In this document: positions 10,366 through 20,496 of the stretch, one piece after another
Position numbering within the stretch: position 1 is the first letter of the stretch
Layout of the letters: every line of letters starts with the position of its first letter
Assembly (NCBI GenBank): GCA_039105265.1
Contig: JAPFFF010000009.1
Coordinates: 5,456,001-5,520,000 of the forward strand
DNA length: 64,000 nucleotides
Origin: Tritrichomonas musculus
Lineage: Eukaryota; Parabasalia; Tritrichomonadida; Tritrichomonadidae
Direction of reading: 5' to 3'
Position numbers and translations under genes: made by a program
Notes under the pieces: model-generated
Seen by the model: the letters and a program-made list of their open reading frames with translations, nothing else
What the model was told of the DNA's origin: nothing
The model's database searches: none

Positions 10366-13300
10366 ATGAATGATTTTTCAAAAGATAGCAATGATCAATT
10401 TCCAACGACAAGCGAAAATTCAAATCAACAAGAAACAAATCCGAACTTAAATTCAATTTCATCATCAGAAAGTTTAAATAATAATGAAAGCACAAATGAT
10501 AATAATTTAGAAACTCAACCCAGTTCAAATATACCGATTGAAGCCATATCAAACGATAACGACAACACGAAAAGTGATAATCAAATACCAGATGAAAATC
10601 AAGAAAAAAATATTTCAAACGATGAAAACAATGAGGCAAGCGAGAATGAGAAAAATGTTTCTTCTCTTTTTGGAAATTCAAATGATAACATTGATTCTAT
10701 TGACAATAAAGAAGGGTTGCCTAAAAAAGAAATTAAAGAAGAAAGTGACGAAAATAATGTACCTGATCTTTTGGGAAATGAAACGAATGCTGAAAATAAT
10801 AGCTCATCACTTTTTGAAAAAATTTCGCAAAACGAAAATGATAATTCAACTATCAACGGAAATGAAACAAATATAGAAAACGAAAACGTTTTCCAATCCG
10901 AGAATATGCCAGAAACTGAAAACAAAAATACTGGTCTTTCTGAAGCAGCGATTCATCCTGATAATAATAGTTCAACTCTTTTCCGAAATGAATTAAATCA
11001 AGAGAATGAAAATACTGAATCTCATTCAGAAGCTAATAGCTCAGCTATTTTTAGAAATTATTCTAATACAGAAAATAATAGCGCTGGACTTTTTGATTCG
11101 CATACTGAAGATAATAGTTCAGCTCTATTCGGAAATGAACCGAACACAGAGAATGATACCGCTTCACTTTTTGGTAGTTCTAATGCAATTCACTCCGAAC
11201 CTGATGAAACGGCAACATCTAATGATACAGAACCTTTAAACAATAATAATCAGAATGAAAAAGAAAAAGATCTAGTCAATGATACTCATAATTTAAACAA
11301 TGATTCCAATATGGGAAATGATAGTGCAGGTCTTTTTGGAAGTGACTCCCAAAACAACAACGAAACAGCTTCACTTTTTGGGAATGATTCACAAGTAGAA
11401 AATGAGACAGCCTCTCTTTTTGGAAACGAATCAAAGACTAATAATGAACCAAATTCTCCTTTTGGAAACGATTTACAAATAGAAAACAAACCAAATTCTA
11501 TTTTTGAAAATGATTCTCAAACTAATAATGAAACAGCTTCACTTTTTGGAAACGATTCACAAACTAACGATGAACCAACTTCTCCATTTACTAAAGATTC
11601 ACAAGTGGAAAGTGAGCCAGCTCCACCTTTTGGAAACGATTCACAAACTAACGATGAACCAACTTCTCCATTTGCTAAAGATTCACAAGTAGAAAGTGAG
11701 CCAGCCTCTCTTTTTGGAGGTGATTCACAAACAGAAAACGAAACAGCAGCACTTTTTGGAGGCGGCTCACAAACTAATAATGAACCAGCCTCACTTTTTG
11801 GCGGTGACTCTCAAACTGAAAACGAAACAGCAGCACTTTTTGGAGGCGATTCGCAAACTGAAAACGAAACAGCTGCACTTTTCGGTGGAAACTCTCAAGA
11901 GGGAAACGAAACAGCAGCACTCTTTGGAGATAATTCTCAAGATGGAGAAAATTCTTCACTTTTTAACTCTCATTCTGTCACTTTTGGAAATGATCCAAAT
12001 AATGAAAATGATGAAAACAAAAATCCAGATGATCTAATTAACAGTGAAAGCGCAATGAGCCTTTTTGGTGGAAATACAGATCTTTCTAGTACATCATCAT
12101 TAATCGGCGCCGATCTTCTCCACCGTTCAAACAGTAATGAAGATGGAATTAAAAGTGATGCATCAGGACTTTTTGATGAAAATAATTCTGAAGATGCAGA
12201 TTCAATATTCACACAACCAACACAACAACAACAACTACAACAATCACAACCACAGCAACCACAACAAATACCACAACAACAGCAGTATCAAGCACAACCT
12301 CAACAACAAATTCAACAACCACAATTTCAACAATATCAACAACCACAACAGCCGCAGTACCAACAACCACAGCAGCAATTTCAGCAATATCAACAACCAC
12401 AATTTCAACCACAGCCACAATATCAACAACCAAACCAATTTCAACAACAACCTTACTCACCAGCAGGCAATGTTTATAATCCTTTACAAAATACGCCATT
12501 TATTCCACAGCAAACCTCACCTACAAACACATATACGCCTCAGCATCCCTCTATTTTTGTACCAGACAACTCAATCAACAATCTTCCTCCACCAGCAGCA
12601 TCAATGAACTTTCATCAACCAATGCCAACTCCACAACCTCCTCGTCCAAATCAAGGCATCTATGTACCAGGCGTAACCACTGGACCAACTGGTGGGGCTT
12701 ATGTGCCAGGATTCAATCAACCACAATCACCATACATGCCAACTACACAGCAAACACATCCTCAAGGACTCTATATCCCAGGAATGAACCAACAACAACC
12801 TCATCCTCAACCATTTATGCCAACAATGAATACTCAACAACAAGCTCCACCACCTCCGCCACCTGTGTCCACTTATATACCAGGAGTAGCTCAACAACAA
12901 CCACAACAAGCGAATCCACAATCAATTTTCATGCCATCCACTATTAATCAAACTCAACAAGCTCCTCCTCCAACACCATCCTATATTCCTGGCATGCAAC
13001 AACAACAACAACAGCAGCAAAGACAACAACCAGCGCCATATATTCCAGGTATGACTCAGAATCAACAACCACAGTCACAGCTACAAATGCCAAAGCAATT
13101 CGTTCCTCAGAACCAACAAACTCATGTTATAGCACCTCCACCTCCAATTCCAGTCTCACAACCACCACCCAAACCAAGTGAGCCAACAATGGCACCTCCT
13201 ACACTGGAGCCACCCTCAAAACCTTTCTACATCCCTGGAATGGACATGATGCAGCAACAACAAAAACAGCAGCAAGCAGCACAACAACCAGCAATCTTCA

Positions 13301-16300
13301 CTCCAACATTAACCTCTACACCTGGCAGCTCGAGCAATTTCCCAACTCCACCGCCAACAAAGATTACTCCACCACCACCATCAACAACACAATTCGCTCC
13401 TCCTCCGCCAGTTTCTACTCAACATCGCCATCATATGATCAGCGAGGAACTTCCAACTCCAGCCTCAAATCTTCCTCTAAACATGCCAAAATTCCAAGTT
13501 CCAGTTGAACCAGAAGAACCAGTCAAACCAAAAGTGACTGTTTTTAATCCAGGAGGCAAAGATGAATCAAAAGCTGCCGAACAATCAATACAACCAGCTC
13601 AACCATCAGCATTTAAAGCACCACCCCAAGTTCCAGGCTTTAAAGTTCCTCCATCTCTTCCCTCTTCAGTCAAACCTTCCTCATCAAATGATAATTTCAA
13701 AAAACCTCCTCCAGTTTCAATGCCAAACTTCAGACAACCAGTTGCAGCTGAAGAACTAACAAAGAAAGAAGAAGAAACAACAAAACTTCAACCGCCATCT
13801 CAAATGTTCAAAGCTCCCCCAGCCATGCCCAGTTTTCAAATGCAAAACTCGACCTCAACTGAATCATTACAAGGCGAATCAAATACCAATGAAAATGAGG
13901 AATTCAAAGCTCCACCATCAATGCCATCTTTCCAAATGCCTACTTTTCAATCTCCAGTTCCTGTAAATACTGCAAAAAGCGAAACAGAAGAAAATAATAA
14001 AGAAAGCCAACAGACAAATATTTCATCTACATTTAAACCGCCACCATCCATGCCGAAATTCAACGCACCTCCACCTATTTCAAAGCCCACCTTTTCCATG
14101 CCACTTGGAGTTCCACCTACATCAACAAGTGATTCAGATATAACGAAGTTTGCTCCACCTCCAACATTACCTCATTTCCAACAACCAATAGGAATTCCAA
14201 TTTCAACAACTACTGATCCCAACCAACATGTAGTCATGCCAATTCCACGCTCACAGACAACTGAACCAATTTCATCATCATCAAAACGAATGATAAGTAA
14301 ACCAAATATCATTGCGCCACCTGAAATTCCTCACATTACACGCAGTATCTCACAACCAGTTGATGTTGTTCATTCATCCATTCCATTCTTTACAAAGAAG
14401 AAGCCAATCACTGCCTTTGGTTTTGGTGGCTTATTTGTTCGTATCCCTTCAACTGTTTGTTCTTCATCCTCAACAAACTTTAAGAATGATTCAACACCAG
14501 TTAAAGGAGGAGTTCCATCATCTTCATCATCACCAAATATTTCAGCATCCTCAAAAGATTCTTCTGATACTGTTGAAATATGTAAAATTAACAATATCTA
14601 TAAAGATGCTCCAATCATTGATCAACTTGGATCATTTAATAGAGGAACAACTCCAGCTGAAGTTCAAAACTTCATTAATAAAAGAATTGCTACTTCAGCA
14701 AGTTTGGATGAACAACTTCTTTGGGCTGCTGTTCATGTCAGAATTATTCATGGTGCAAATATTAAAGTCGCGCTATTTAATCAGAATGCTAAATTAATGG
14801 GAACCCCAGAATACATCTTATTACAACTTTTATCACAAAAGAATGGCGGCGCTGGCACTGGAATCTCTTCAATAACTCAAAATGTAAACTACAAGTCAAC
14901 CGATTTTGATCCTAAATTAGTCAATCAACTTCAGAAAATAATGATTGAAAACGGCGAACGTGAAGGACTTGAATTTTCATTAAAGAACAAGATGTGGCCA
15001 TTTGCATTTATCATTTCTTCTTCATTGAGTTCAGCAGATCAACAAAGAGTCTCAAATGAATTCATCAATACAACAATCAGTCCTTCTCCTTTATACAACA
15101 TATTATCAGCTATTTCTGGCCAACAAAGAGAACTTGGTGAAGAAACCTGGCAAGAAAGATTAAGTACAATATTACATCATTACACACAAAGTGCCAATAA
15201 AACACTACAACAACTTGCAAATTACCTTGAAACAAAGAGAAATAATTTACAAGCTGCCCACATTTGCTTGATTTTATCTTCTCAACAACTTGAATCACCA
15301 CCAAGTAATTTTTCACTCGTTGGAACTGATTGGAAGCATCCAACAATTAATTCGGTACAAATGTCACAATTCATTTTTAGTGACTCTGTAACCGTTAATT
15401 TTTATCCTATTGCTCTTTACTATACAATGGCTCTAATTGATTACGGCTTGACCGACCTTGCTAAGTCTAACAATGAAAAATTAAAGGCGAGATTTAAGAA
15501 AGAAAATATTCAACCTTTGATTATGGTTTCTAGACCACTTCAAAAGAAATTGAAACATTCAATACCAAGAAATGATCAAGGCGGAATCGTTAAGAATTTG
15601 TTGGGCGTTTTCGATAAGGCATTGACTAATTTAGTGCATGGAGAAGATGAAAATGAACAAGATACTTTCTCTCCTGCTAAATTACCTGAACAAGTGAAAT
15701 TGAAGAAAATTGATGATGATGCCAGTACTGATGATGAAACTAGCACAGAAAGCGATATGAAGAATACTAGTAGTAGTAGTAGTAATATCATTAATCCTAA
15801 TGTTCCACATTTCACTTTTTCAACACCTCAGATGCCAAAAATCCCACCAATGAATCCTATAAATCAACCAAATCAACCTTTACCACCAACTCCACTTAAG
15901 CCAGAGAATAATAATTTACAACGACCAACATCACAACCTCAAATGCCTCATTTTGTTCCGGTATCTAATAATAATGATAATGATAATAATGATTATCAAT
16001 CAAATTTGGCAAATGATTTCAAAGAAGCAAATGATAATAATGATACGTTTGGAATGAATGATGAGTATAATGATTACAACGATAGCAATGACAACAATGA
16101 TAACAGTACATCACAACAATCACAGCAACAAATGCAACCACCACCACAAACAAATACTACTCCTTCAAATCATCAAGAACCACAAACAGAGGAGCATCAT
16201 CTTGGCCCTCCTGAGAAATTGATACCTAAAGATGAAGAGAAAAAGCAATCTTCTGGTGGATGGTTTAAAGGAATCTTTTCAAAACTCAATCCATTCTCAC

Positions 16301-16596
16301 ATTCAACTGAGGTTGATTTGAGTCTCCATGAAGGTGAAGAAATGGTTTGGAATGGTCATAAATATGTAATGAAAGGCCATGAAAATGATGAACCTGCAGC
16401 ACCTCCACCACCACCTCCGATGGCAAAAGCACCAATGCCTCCAAGCGGCGGTATGCCTCCTCCAAGCGGTGGTTCTCCTCCTCCTCCATCAGGTTTAGCT
16501 TCGCCTCCTGGCGGAGCTCCCCCACCTCCAACAACTGGAGCCACTGGAACTCATGGCAAAACTAGAGCTAGTAATAGATATGTTGCTACATTTTAG
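10366..16596 (+). CDS. SEC16: Sec16-like ER exit site scaffold
   Basis: A protein of 2,076 residues. Residues about 1-610 are acidic and Asn/Ser-rich and include a long 14-residue repeat array with LFG cores. About 613-980 is Gln/Pro-rich with repeated Y(I/V)PG motifs, and about 1080-1270 repeats F(K/Q)xPPxMPxF. The conserved central domain starts near 1345 with PITAFGFGGLFV, matching the FGFGG entry motif of Sec16. A helical ACE1-type region follows (about 1400-1730), including LKNKMWPFAFIISSSLS and LQQLANYLETKRNNLQAAHIC. A short conserved C-terminal block (about 1960-2015; SGGWFKGIFSKLNPF, VWNGHKYVMKG) precedes a polyproline tail. Sec16 organises COPII assembly at ER exit sites by binding Sec13 and other coat subunits. 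Length and domain order fit the family. The ATG at 10366 is the first in frame. Confidence 0.85.
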   Translation: MNDFSKDSNDQFPTTSENSNQQETNPNLNSISSSESLNNNESTNDNNLETQPSSNIPIEAISNDNDNTKSDNQIPDENQEKNISNDENNEASENEKNVSSLFGNSNDNIDSIDNKEGLPKKEIKEESDENNVPDLLGNETNAENNSSSLFEKISQNENDNSTINGNETNIENENVFQSENMPETENKNTGLSEAAIHPDNNSSTLFRNELNQENENTESHSEANSSAIFRNYSNTENNSAGLFDSHTEDNSSALFGNEPNTENDTASLFGSSNAIHSEPDETATSNDTEPLNNNNQNEKEKDLVNDTHNLNNDSNMGNDSAGLFGSDSQNNNETASLFGNDSQVENETASLFGNESKTNNEPNSPFGNDLQIENKPNSIFENDSQTNNETASLFGNDSQTNDEPTSPFTKDSQVESEPAPPFGNDSQTNDEPTSPFAKDSQVESEPASLFGGDSQTENETAALFGGGSQTNNEPASLFGGDSQTENETAALFGGDSQTENETAALFGGNSQEGNETAALFGDNSQDGENSSLFNSHSVTFGNDPNNENDENKNPDDLINSESAMSLFGGNTDLSSTSSLIGADLLHRSNSNEDGIKSDASGLFDENNSEDADSIFTQPTQQQQLQQSQPQQPQQIPQQQQYQAQPQQQIQQPQFQQYQQPQQPQYQQPQQQFQQYQQPQFQPQPQYQQPNQFQQQPYSPAGNVYNPLQNTPFIPQQTSPTNTYTPQHPSIFVPDNSINNLPPPAASMNFHQPMPTPQPPRPNQGIYVPGVTTGPTGGAYVPGFNQPQSPYMPTTQQTHPQGLYIPGMNQQQPHPQPFMPTMNTQQQAPPPPPPVSTYIPGVAQQQPQQANPQSIFMPSTINQTQQAPPPTPSYIPGMQQQQQQQQRQQPAPYIPGMTQNQQPQSQLQMPKQFVPQNQQTHVIAPPPPIPVSQPPPKPSEPTMAPPTLEPPSKPFYIPGMDMMQQQQKQQQAAQQPAIFTPTLTSTPGSSSNFPTPPPTKITPPPPSTTQFAPPPPVSTQHRHHMISEELPTPASNLPLNMPKFQVPVEPEEPVKPKVTVFNPGGKDESKAAEQSIQPAQPSAFKAPPQVPGFKVPPSLPSSVKPSSSNDNFKKPPPVSMPNFRQPVAAEELTKKEEETTKLQPPSQMFKAPPAMPSFQMQNSTSTESLQGESNTNENEEFKAPPSMPSFQMPTFQSPVPVNTAKSETEENNKESQQTNISSTFKPPPSMPKFNAPPPISKPTFSMPLGVPPTSTSDSDITKFAPPPTLPHFQQPIGIPISTTTDPNQHVVMPIPRSQTTEPISSSSKRMISKPNIIAPPEIPHITRSISQPVDVVHSSIPFFTKKKPITAFGFGGLFVRIPSTVCSSSSTNFKNDSTPVKGGVPSSSSSPNISASSKDSSDTVEICKINNIYKDAPIIDQLGSFNRGTTPAEVQNFINKRIATSASLDEQLLWAAVHVRIIHGANIKVALFNQNAKLMGTPEYILLQLLSQKNGGAGTGISSITQNVNYKSTDFDPKLVNQLQKIMIENGEREGLEFSLKNKMWPFAFIISSSLSSADQQRVSNEFINTTISPSPLYNILSAISGQQRELGEETWQERLSTILHHYTQSANKTLQQLANYLETKRNNLQAAHICLILSSQQLESPPSNFSLVGTDWKHPTINSVQMSQFIFSDSVTVNFYPIALYYTMALIDYGLTDLAKSNNEKLKARFKKENIQPLIMVSRPLQKKLKHSIPRNDQGGIVKNLLGVFDKALTNLVHGEDENEQDTFSPAKLPEQVKLKKIDDDASTDDETSTESDMKNTSSSSSNIINPNVPHFTFSTPQMPKIPPMNPINQPNQPLPPTPLKPENNNLQRPTSQPQMPHFVPVSNNNDNDNNDYQSNLANDFKEANDNNDTFGMNDEYNDYNDSNDNNDNSTSQQSQQQMQPPPQTNTTPSNHQEPQTEEHHLGPPEKLIPKDEEKKQSSGGWFKGIFSKLNPFSHSTEVDLSLHEGEEMVWNGHKYVMKGHENDEPAAPPPPPPMAKAPMPPSGGMPPPSGGSPPPPSGLASPPGGAPPPPTTGATGTHGKTRASNRYVATF
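11308..11970 (+). repeat. 42-bp coding repeat array (LFG repeats) in Sec16
   Basis: About 16 tandem units of 14 codons with the pattern xSLFGxDSQTxNExA. Some units pair into an 84-bp higher-order repeat: the stretch starting near 11555 is repeated near 11638 almost unchanged. Late units are more alike (LFGGDSQTENETAA) than early ones, as expected from recent slippage or unequal exchange. All units keep frame. Confidence 0.85.
12203..12460 (+). repeat. CAA/CAG-rich polyglutamine tract in Sec16
   Basis: A run rich in CAA and CAG with interspersed CCA encodes Gln with Pro and Tyr (QQPQYQQPQQQFQQYQQP). A second short Q run (HQQQQQQQ-like) lies near 13000-13030. These are microsatellite-like and probably length-variable between strains. 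Confidence 0.8.
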
Positions 16597-17402
16597 AAAA
16601 AAAGAGATTACTTATTTTATTATTTTAATGTTTATTATTCTATATTCTTAAACTTTTGATATGTTTTACATGCTTTTTTTTGATAATTATTATTCATAAT
16701 ATAATTTTTTTTTTTTCTTTTATGTATTATCATTTGTTAATTACAACCGAATATTTTTATTTTGATCTCCTTATTCGAAACGAAGGCGCAGTAATTTACA
16801 AAATATTCTCCTTCACAAATACGTTTTTTTCCTCAAAAGAGAGTATCGAAATGATTGCGCCAAAATTTAAAAATTTCAATGAATAAATTTTGACGTTAAT
16901 AATTTCTTTTTGCAAAATTTCATCAAACCTACTATACATAAAAACATATATTTTGTTTGAATTCATTTAAATTGTGCATTACATCTTTTTTTAAAAATTT
17001 AGAAATATTTATTATATTTTATAACAAGATGATATCATCAAAGTGATAAACAAATTAGAAGGTATAGAGCACAACAATTATAACAATGACCATTTTTAAA
17101 TACATTCTTTATAAAAAAATACAGAATAAGTTTAGATAATAAATTTTCTATAAATTATTGTATTCAATCTTAGACGTTAAAGGTATTCAAAAAAAGTTTC
17201 TTAAAAAAACGTCCGTTTTGATCCATATTAGAATTTTTAATTTAGCAAATGATTTTAAATCAAATATTATCGTTTGTTTTCAGAACTTTTTATTCTTATA
17301 GAATGGACGTTTTTTTCTGAAATTTTTTGATGGATTTATATAAAATTGAATAATTTTAACGTATAATAAAGAAGAAATTTACATCACCTCATTTTTTAAA
17401 AA
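16597..17402. other. AT-rich intergenic DNA
   Basis: No gene supported. A 76-codon open frame at 16656 is Phe/Ile-rich because of T runs and has no protein-like features. The final 15 bases form the leader of the next gene. Confidence 0.6.
17389..17393 (+). promoter_or_regulatory. candidate Inr (TCATT) of the Cys/Pro-rich gene
   Basis: TCATT fits the trichomonad initiator consensus TCA(+1)YW. The predicted start A at 17391 is 12 bases before the ATG at 17403, which matches the short 5' leaders known for Trichomonas. Chance occurrence in AT-rich DNA is possible. Confidence 0.4.
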
Positions 17403-18188
17403 ATGTCTTACTGCCCTTTCTGCTCAAGAAGATTAAGCTGCAATTCAGCACCAGAATGCAATCTATCTTATGAACCACCTCTTTTGAATGCAACAACAGA
17501 AGTTATTCTTGATCTTAGACGACAGATTAAACAATGCGATCACGCTGCATCTCAAAAAGCTAAAGGAATTTACCATTGGTCCAATCAACCATCTGGTGAC
17601 CAAATTTCAGCAGAACTTTCACGCAAATATCCATGCTTAGGACATGGCGGAAGCTGCTGTGGATCAAGCCAGCCAAGAGTTTGCCCATTCTGCGGAAGAG
17701 TTCTTTCATCAGGATCAACATGCACTCGTAGCACCAGCTCATGCTGTGGAGGATCTAGCTACCAAGCACCACAATATCCAGTTTATCGTGCACCACCACC
17801 ACAAGAATATCAACCACCACAATACCCAGTTTATCATGCACCACCACCACAAGAATATCAACCACCACAATACCCAGTTTACATTCCACCACCACCACAA
17901 GAATACAAACCACCACAATATCCAGTTTATGTTCCACCACCACCACAACTTTCACCACAGCAACAACAAGAACAACATGATTTAATGGTTAGAGCTCAAC
18001 AAATCCGTAATAATCAAATTCGAATTAACCAACAAAGAGCAGCTGAACAAGCTAGAGCTCAAGCAATGTTCCAAGCTCCAAGACCATGCCCACAAAGGGC
18101 CTACGCTGCAGGCGGATGCGGAAGTGGAAAGATCCAACAAGCACTTCAACACATTGAAAGTGCATCACGCATTTTGAAATCATGTTGA
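17403..18188 (+). CDS. Cys-rich, proline-repeat hypothetical protein
   Basis: A protein of 261 residues. It starts MSYCPFCSRRLSC and repeats a similar CPFCGRVLSSGSTC block at about residues 98-111. Both look like paired CxxC zinc-ribbon half-sites, and further Cys lie between them (CCGSS). Residues about 121-182 are four tandem copies of a 16-residue unit, PPQYPVYxxPPPQEYQ, followed by a Gln/Arg-rich helical stretch (QIRNNQIRINQQRAAEQARAQ). The C-terminus, SGKIQQALQHIESASRILKSC, looks amphipathic and ends in Cys. There is no signal peptide or membrane helix. The Tyr/Pro repeats recall structural or multivalent binding proteins. I do not recognise the family. Codon use is strong and regular (CCA, CAA), and an Inr-like site lies 12 bases upstream, so I consider it a real, probably well expressed gene. 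Confidence 0.7.
   Translation: MSYCPFCSRRLSCNSAPECNLSYEPPLLNATTEVILDLRRQIKQCDHAASQKAKGIYHWSNQPSGDQISAELSRKYPCLGHGGSCCGSSQPRVCPFCGRVLSSGSTCTRSTSSCCGGSSYQAPQYPVYRAPPPQEYQPPQYPVYHAPPPQEYQPPQYPVYIPPPPQEYKPPQYPVYVPPPPQLSPQQQQEQHDLMVRAQQIRNNQIRINQQRAAEQARAQAMFQAPRPCPQRAYAAGGCGSGKIQQALQHIESASRILKSC
17764..17950 (+). repeat. 48-bp tandem coding repeat, about 4 copies
   Basis: Four copies of a 16-codon unit (QYPVYHAPPPQEYQPP with small changes) in the Cys/Pro-rich gene. The second and third copies are nearly identical in DNA; the first and fourth diverge more. Confidence 0.9.
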
Positions 18189-18457
18189 GAATTTTTATCT
18201 GATTTTTTTTTTTTTTTATAAAAGCTTTTAAAATTACATTAAAAATGATTTTTTCTTTAATTAACTTTTAATGTTCAATTTGTTGTAAAAATGGTCACTA
18301 AAGCTAATAGGATACGTAGGAGCTTAGGTGTGGCAGTAAGAGTATTAAATATAACCTTAAGTTTTATAAATTTAGAAAATTAATATAAATATAATAATCA
18401 GGATAATTGAAAAAGAATTTATAAATAAATTAATAAATATTTATTAATCCAAATTAT
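18189..18457. other. convergent intergenic DNA
   Basis: 3' flanks of the Cys/Pro-rich gene (+) and polyubiquitin (-). AT-rich, with a T run at about 18204. Nothing else seen. Confidence 0.6.
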
Positions 18458-19375
18458 TTAATTACCTCCTCTCAAACGAAGAACTAAGTGGAGAGTTGAA
18501 TCTTTTTGAATTGAATAATCTTGAAGAGTGTTACCATCTTCTAATTGCTTACCTGCAAAGATAAGACGTTGTTGGTCTGGTGGAATACCTTCTTTGTCTT
18601 GGATTTTAGCCTTGACATCTTCAATACGATCAGTTGGTTCAACTTCAAGGGTAATGTGCTTGCCTGTGAGGGTTTTAACGAAGATTTGCATACCTCCTCT
18701 CAAACGAAGAACTAAGTGGAGAGTTGAATCTTTTTGAATTGAATAATCTTGAAGAGTGTTACCATCTTCTAATTGCTTACCTGCAAAGATAAGACGCTGT
18801 TGGTCTGGTGGAATTCCTTCTTTGTCTTGGATTTTAGCCTTGACGTCTTCAATACGATCGGTTGGTTCAACTTCAAGGGTAATGTGCTTACCGGTGAGGG
18901 TTTTAACGAAAATTTGCATACCACCACGAAGTCTCAAAACCAAGTGGAGAGTTGAATCTTTTTGAATTGAATAGTCTTGAAGGGTGTTGCCATCTTCAAG
19001 TTGCTTACCTGCAAAGATAAGACGCTGTTGATCAGGTGGAATACCTTCCTTGTCTTGGATTTTAGCCTTAACATCTTCAATTCTGTCGGTTGGTTCGACT
19101 TCAAGAGTGATGTGCTTGCCTGTGAGGGTTTTAACGAAGATTTGCATACCTCCTCTCAAACGAAGAACTAAGTGTAATGTTGAATCTTTTTGAATGGAGT
19201 AATCTTGAAGAGTATTACCATCTTCAAGTTGTTTACCGGCAAAGATTAAACGTTGTTGATCAGGTGGAATACCTTCCTTGTCTTGGATTTTAGCTTTAAC
19301 ATCTTCGATTCTATCGGTGGGTTCGACTTCAAGAGTGATGTGCTTGCCTGTTAATGTCTTAACAAAGATTTGCAT
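18458..19375 (-). CDS. polyubiquitin, four head-to-tail units
   Basis: Four exact 76-residue ubiquitin units in tandem, followed by a single Asn before the stop: 305 residues. Each unit ends LRLRGG and is released by deubiquitinases at Gly-Met junctions; the extra Asn blocks premature conjugation. All seven lysines (6, 11, 27, 29, 33, 48, 63), Met1 and the Ile44 patch are kept. Against the near-universal sequence each unit has T12H, S20T, T22R, N25D, R54N, S57Q, N60S and E64D, in line with the known divergence of trichomonad ubiquitin. Units 3 and 4 (18919-18464) are almost identical in DNA, while unit 1 differs most, pointing to local homogenisation. The start ATG at 19375 lies 10 bases after an Inr-like site. 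Confidence 0.98.
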   Translation of the reverse strand: MQIFVKTLTGKHITLEVEPTDRIEDVKAKIQDKEGIPPDQQRLIFAGKQLEDGNTLQDYSIQKDSTLHLVLRLRGGMQIFVKTLTGKHITLEVEPTDRIEDVKAKIQDKEGIPPDQQRLIFAGKQLEDGNTLQDYSIQKDSTLHLVLRLRGGMQIFVKTLTGKHITLEVEPTDRIEDVKAKIQDKEGIPPDQQRLIFAGKQLEDGNTLQDYSIQKDSTLHLVLRLRGGMQIFVKTLTGKHITLEVEPTDRIEDVKAKIQDKEGIPPDQQRLIFAGKQLEDGNTLQDYSIQKDSTLHLVLRLRGGN

Positions 19376-19382
19376 TTTAAAA

Positions 19383-19392
19383 AATGATATGA
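19383..19392 (-). promoter_or_regulatory. candidate Inr (TCATATCATT) of polyubiquitin
   Basis: Two overlapping TCAYW matches on the minus strand. The inner one puts the predicted start 10 bases before the ATG. This fits the short leaders of highly expressed trichomonad genes. Confidence 0.45.
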
Positions 19393-19932
19393 TTTTAATG
19401 AATTAAAATAATTGTCATTTTAATAACTTTTTGAGTTTATCATTTTGACTTAAAAATATACCATTTTACATTGAAATTTTATTGACAAAATAATGCAAAT
19501 TTTGGAAGAACAACTTATCATAATCAATTTTTTATTTATTATAACAATTTCACAACTCCTTTCACAATGGAAATGATACCATCAATTATACTTTTATCTT
19601 GAATAATTCTTATACCAGTTAATATGCAAGGAATAAAAAAAAAGATAATATATGAGTAAATATTGCGCCACAAGTTATATTAAATAATAAAAAGAAACAT
19701 ATATTTTATAACTACCTTCCAAAATTTCCAACTTTTTTCATCTTTTTTTATAAGTTCGGTTATAATAACCTTTAAAGTATTATTAAACAATATTCTGTGA
19801 AAGTTGATATAACGACAATAAGAAATTCAAATATATGAATTGTTCACATTCAAAAAAATATTCGCAAACCTGAAAGCAGATATGTAGCGATTCTCAATCT
19901 CATTTTTGATATTAATTATTTGATTAATGCAA
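19393..19932. other. AT-rich intergenic DNA
   Basis: Upstream region of polyubiquitin and 3' flank of the next minus-strand gene. No gene or clear repeat seen. Confidence 0.6.
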
Positions 19933-20496
19933 TTATTTTGGAATTGATTCTTGCAGATCTGTAAATAATTGATGAATTGAATTAGGATTTTCTAAAGCGT
20001 TTATTTGCTGCTGAAGATTTTTTTCTGTTCTTTCGAGTTCATCGTTCTCGTTTTGCAATAAATTATAATTTTTGATTTTATTATCCATTTCTCGAGTTAG
20101 TTTTTCGAAGTTAGTTAGCACTACTGGTTCAACATGAAACTTATATTTTTCAGTTTCAAACTGCTTTTGAGGTTTAATTTGCCTAGCTAAAGCAATCATG
20201 TCTTCTTTTGGACCTTTCAATGAAAAATATATATCGGATGAATCAGCTCCTTCAAATTGAAAAATTGATAAACTTTCAATTGATGTACATAATGCATCAA
20301 AAACATCTGAATGCTGGATTCGGAGTTCATAAGTTGTCCTATTATCAAGTTGAGCTGTTTGAAGCGCGTTATGAATGGCTCTAACACCAATCCCCTTTTT
20401 TGGCTCCCTCCGAATAGTTGATGTATTTTTTCGTTTCTCGAGATCATCGATTGCATTTATAGCAGCCTCAATTAGGAAGGAAGAAGTAGTTTTCAT
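19933..20496 (-). CDS. hypothetical coiled-coil protein (187 aa)
   Basis: Starts at the ATG at 20496. Residues about 1-45 are basic and helical. About 46-120 looks like a small alpha/beta fold (TTYELRIQHSDVFDALC, DSSDIYFSLKGPKEDMIALAR). About 128-175 is a coiled coil with leucine and asparagine heptads (FEKLTREMDNKIKNYNLLQ, DELERTEKNLQQQINAL). There is no signal or membrane segment. A small globular domain joined to a coiled coil is seen in kinetochore and vesicle-tether subunits, but I cannot name a family. It diverges from the acidic-repeat gene about 380 bp away. Confidence 0.6.
   Translation of the reverse strand: MKTTSSFLIEAAINAIDDLEKRKNTSTIRREPKKGIGVRAIHNALQTAQLDNRTTYELRIQHSDVFDALCTSIESLSIFQFEGADSSDIYFSLKGPKEDMIALARQIKPQKQFETEKYKFHVEPVVLTNFEKLTREMDNKIKNYNLLQNENDELERTEKNLQQQINALENPNSIHQLFTDLQESIPK

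Noticed and set aside
16656-16886. 76-codon plus-strand frame after Sec16
   Set aside because: T-rich, Phe/Ile-biased, no motif; likely 3' flank.
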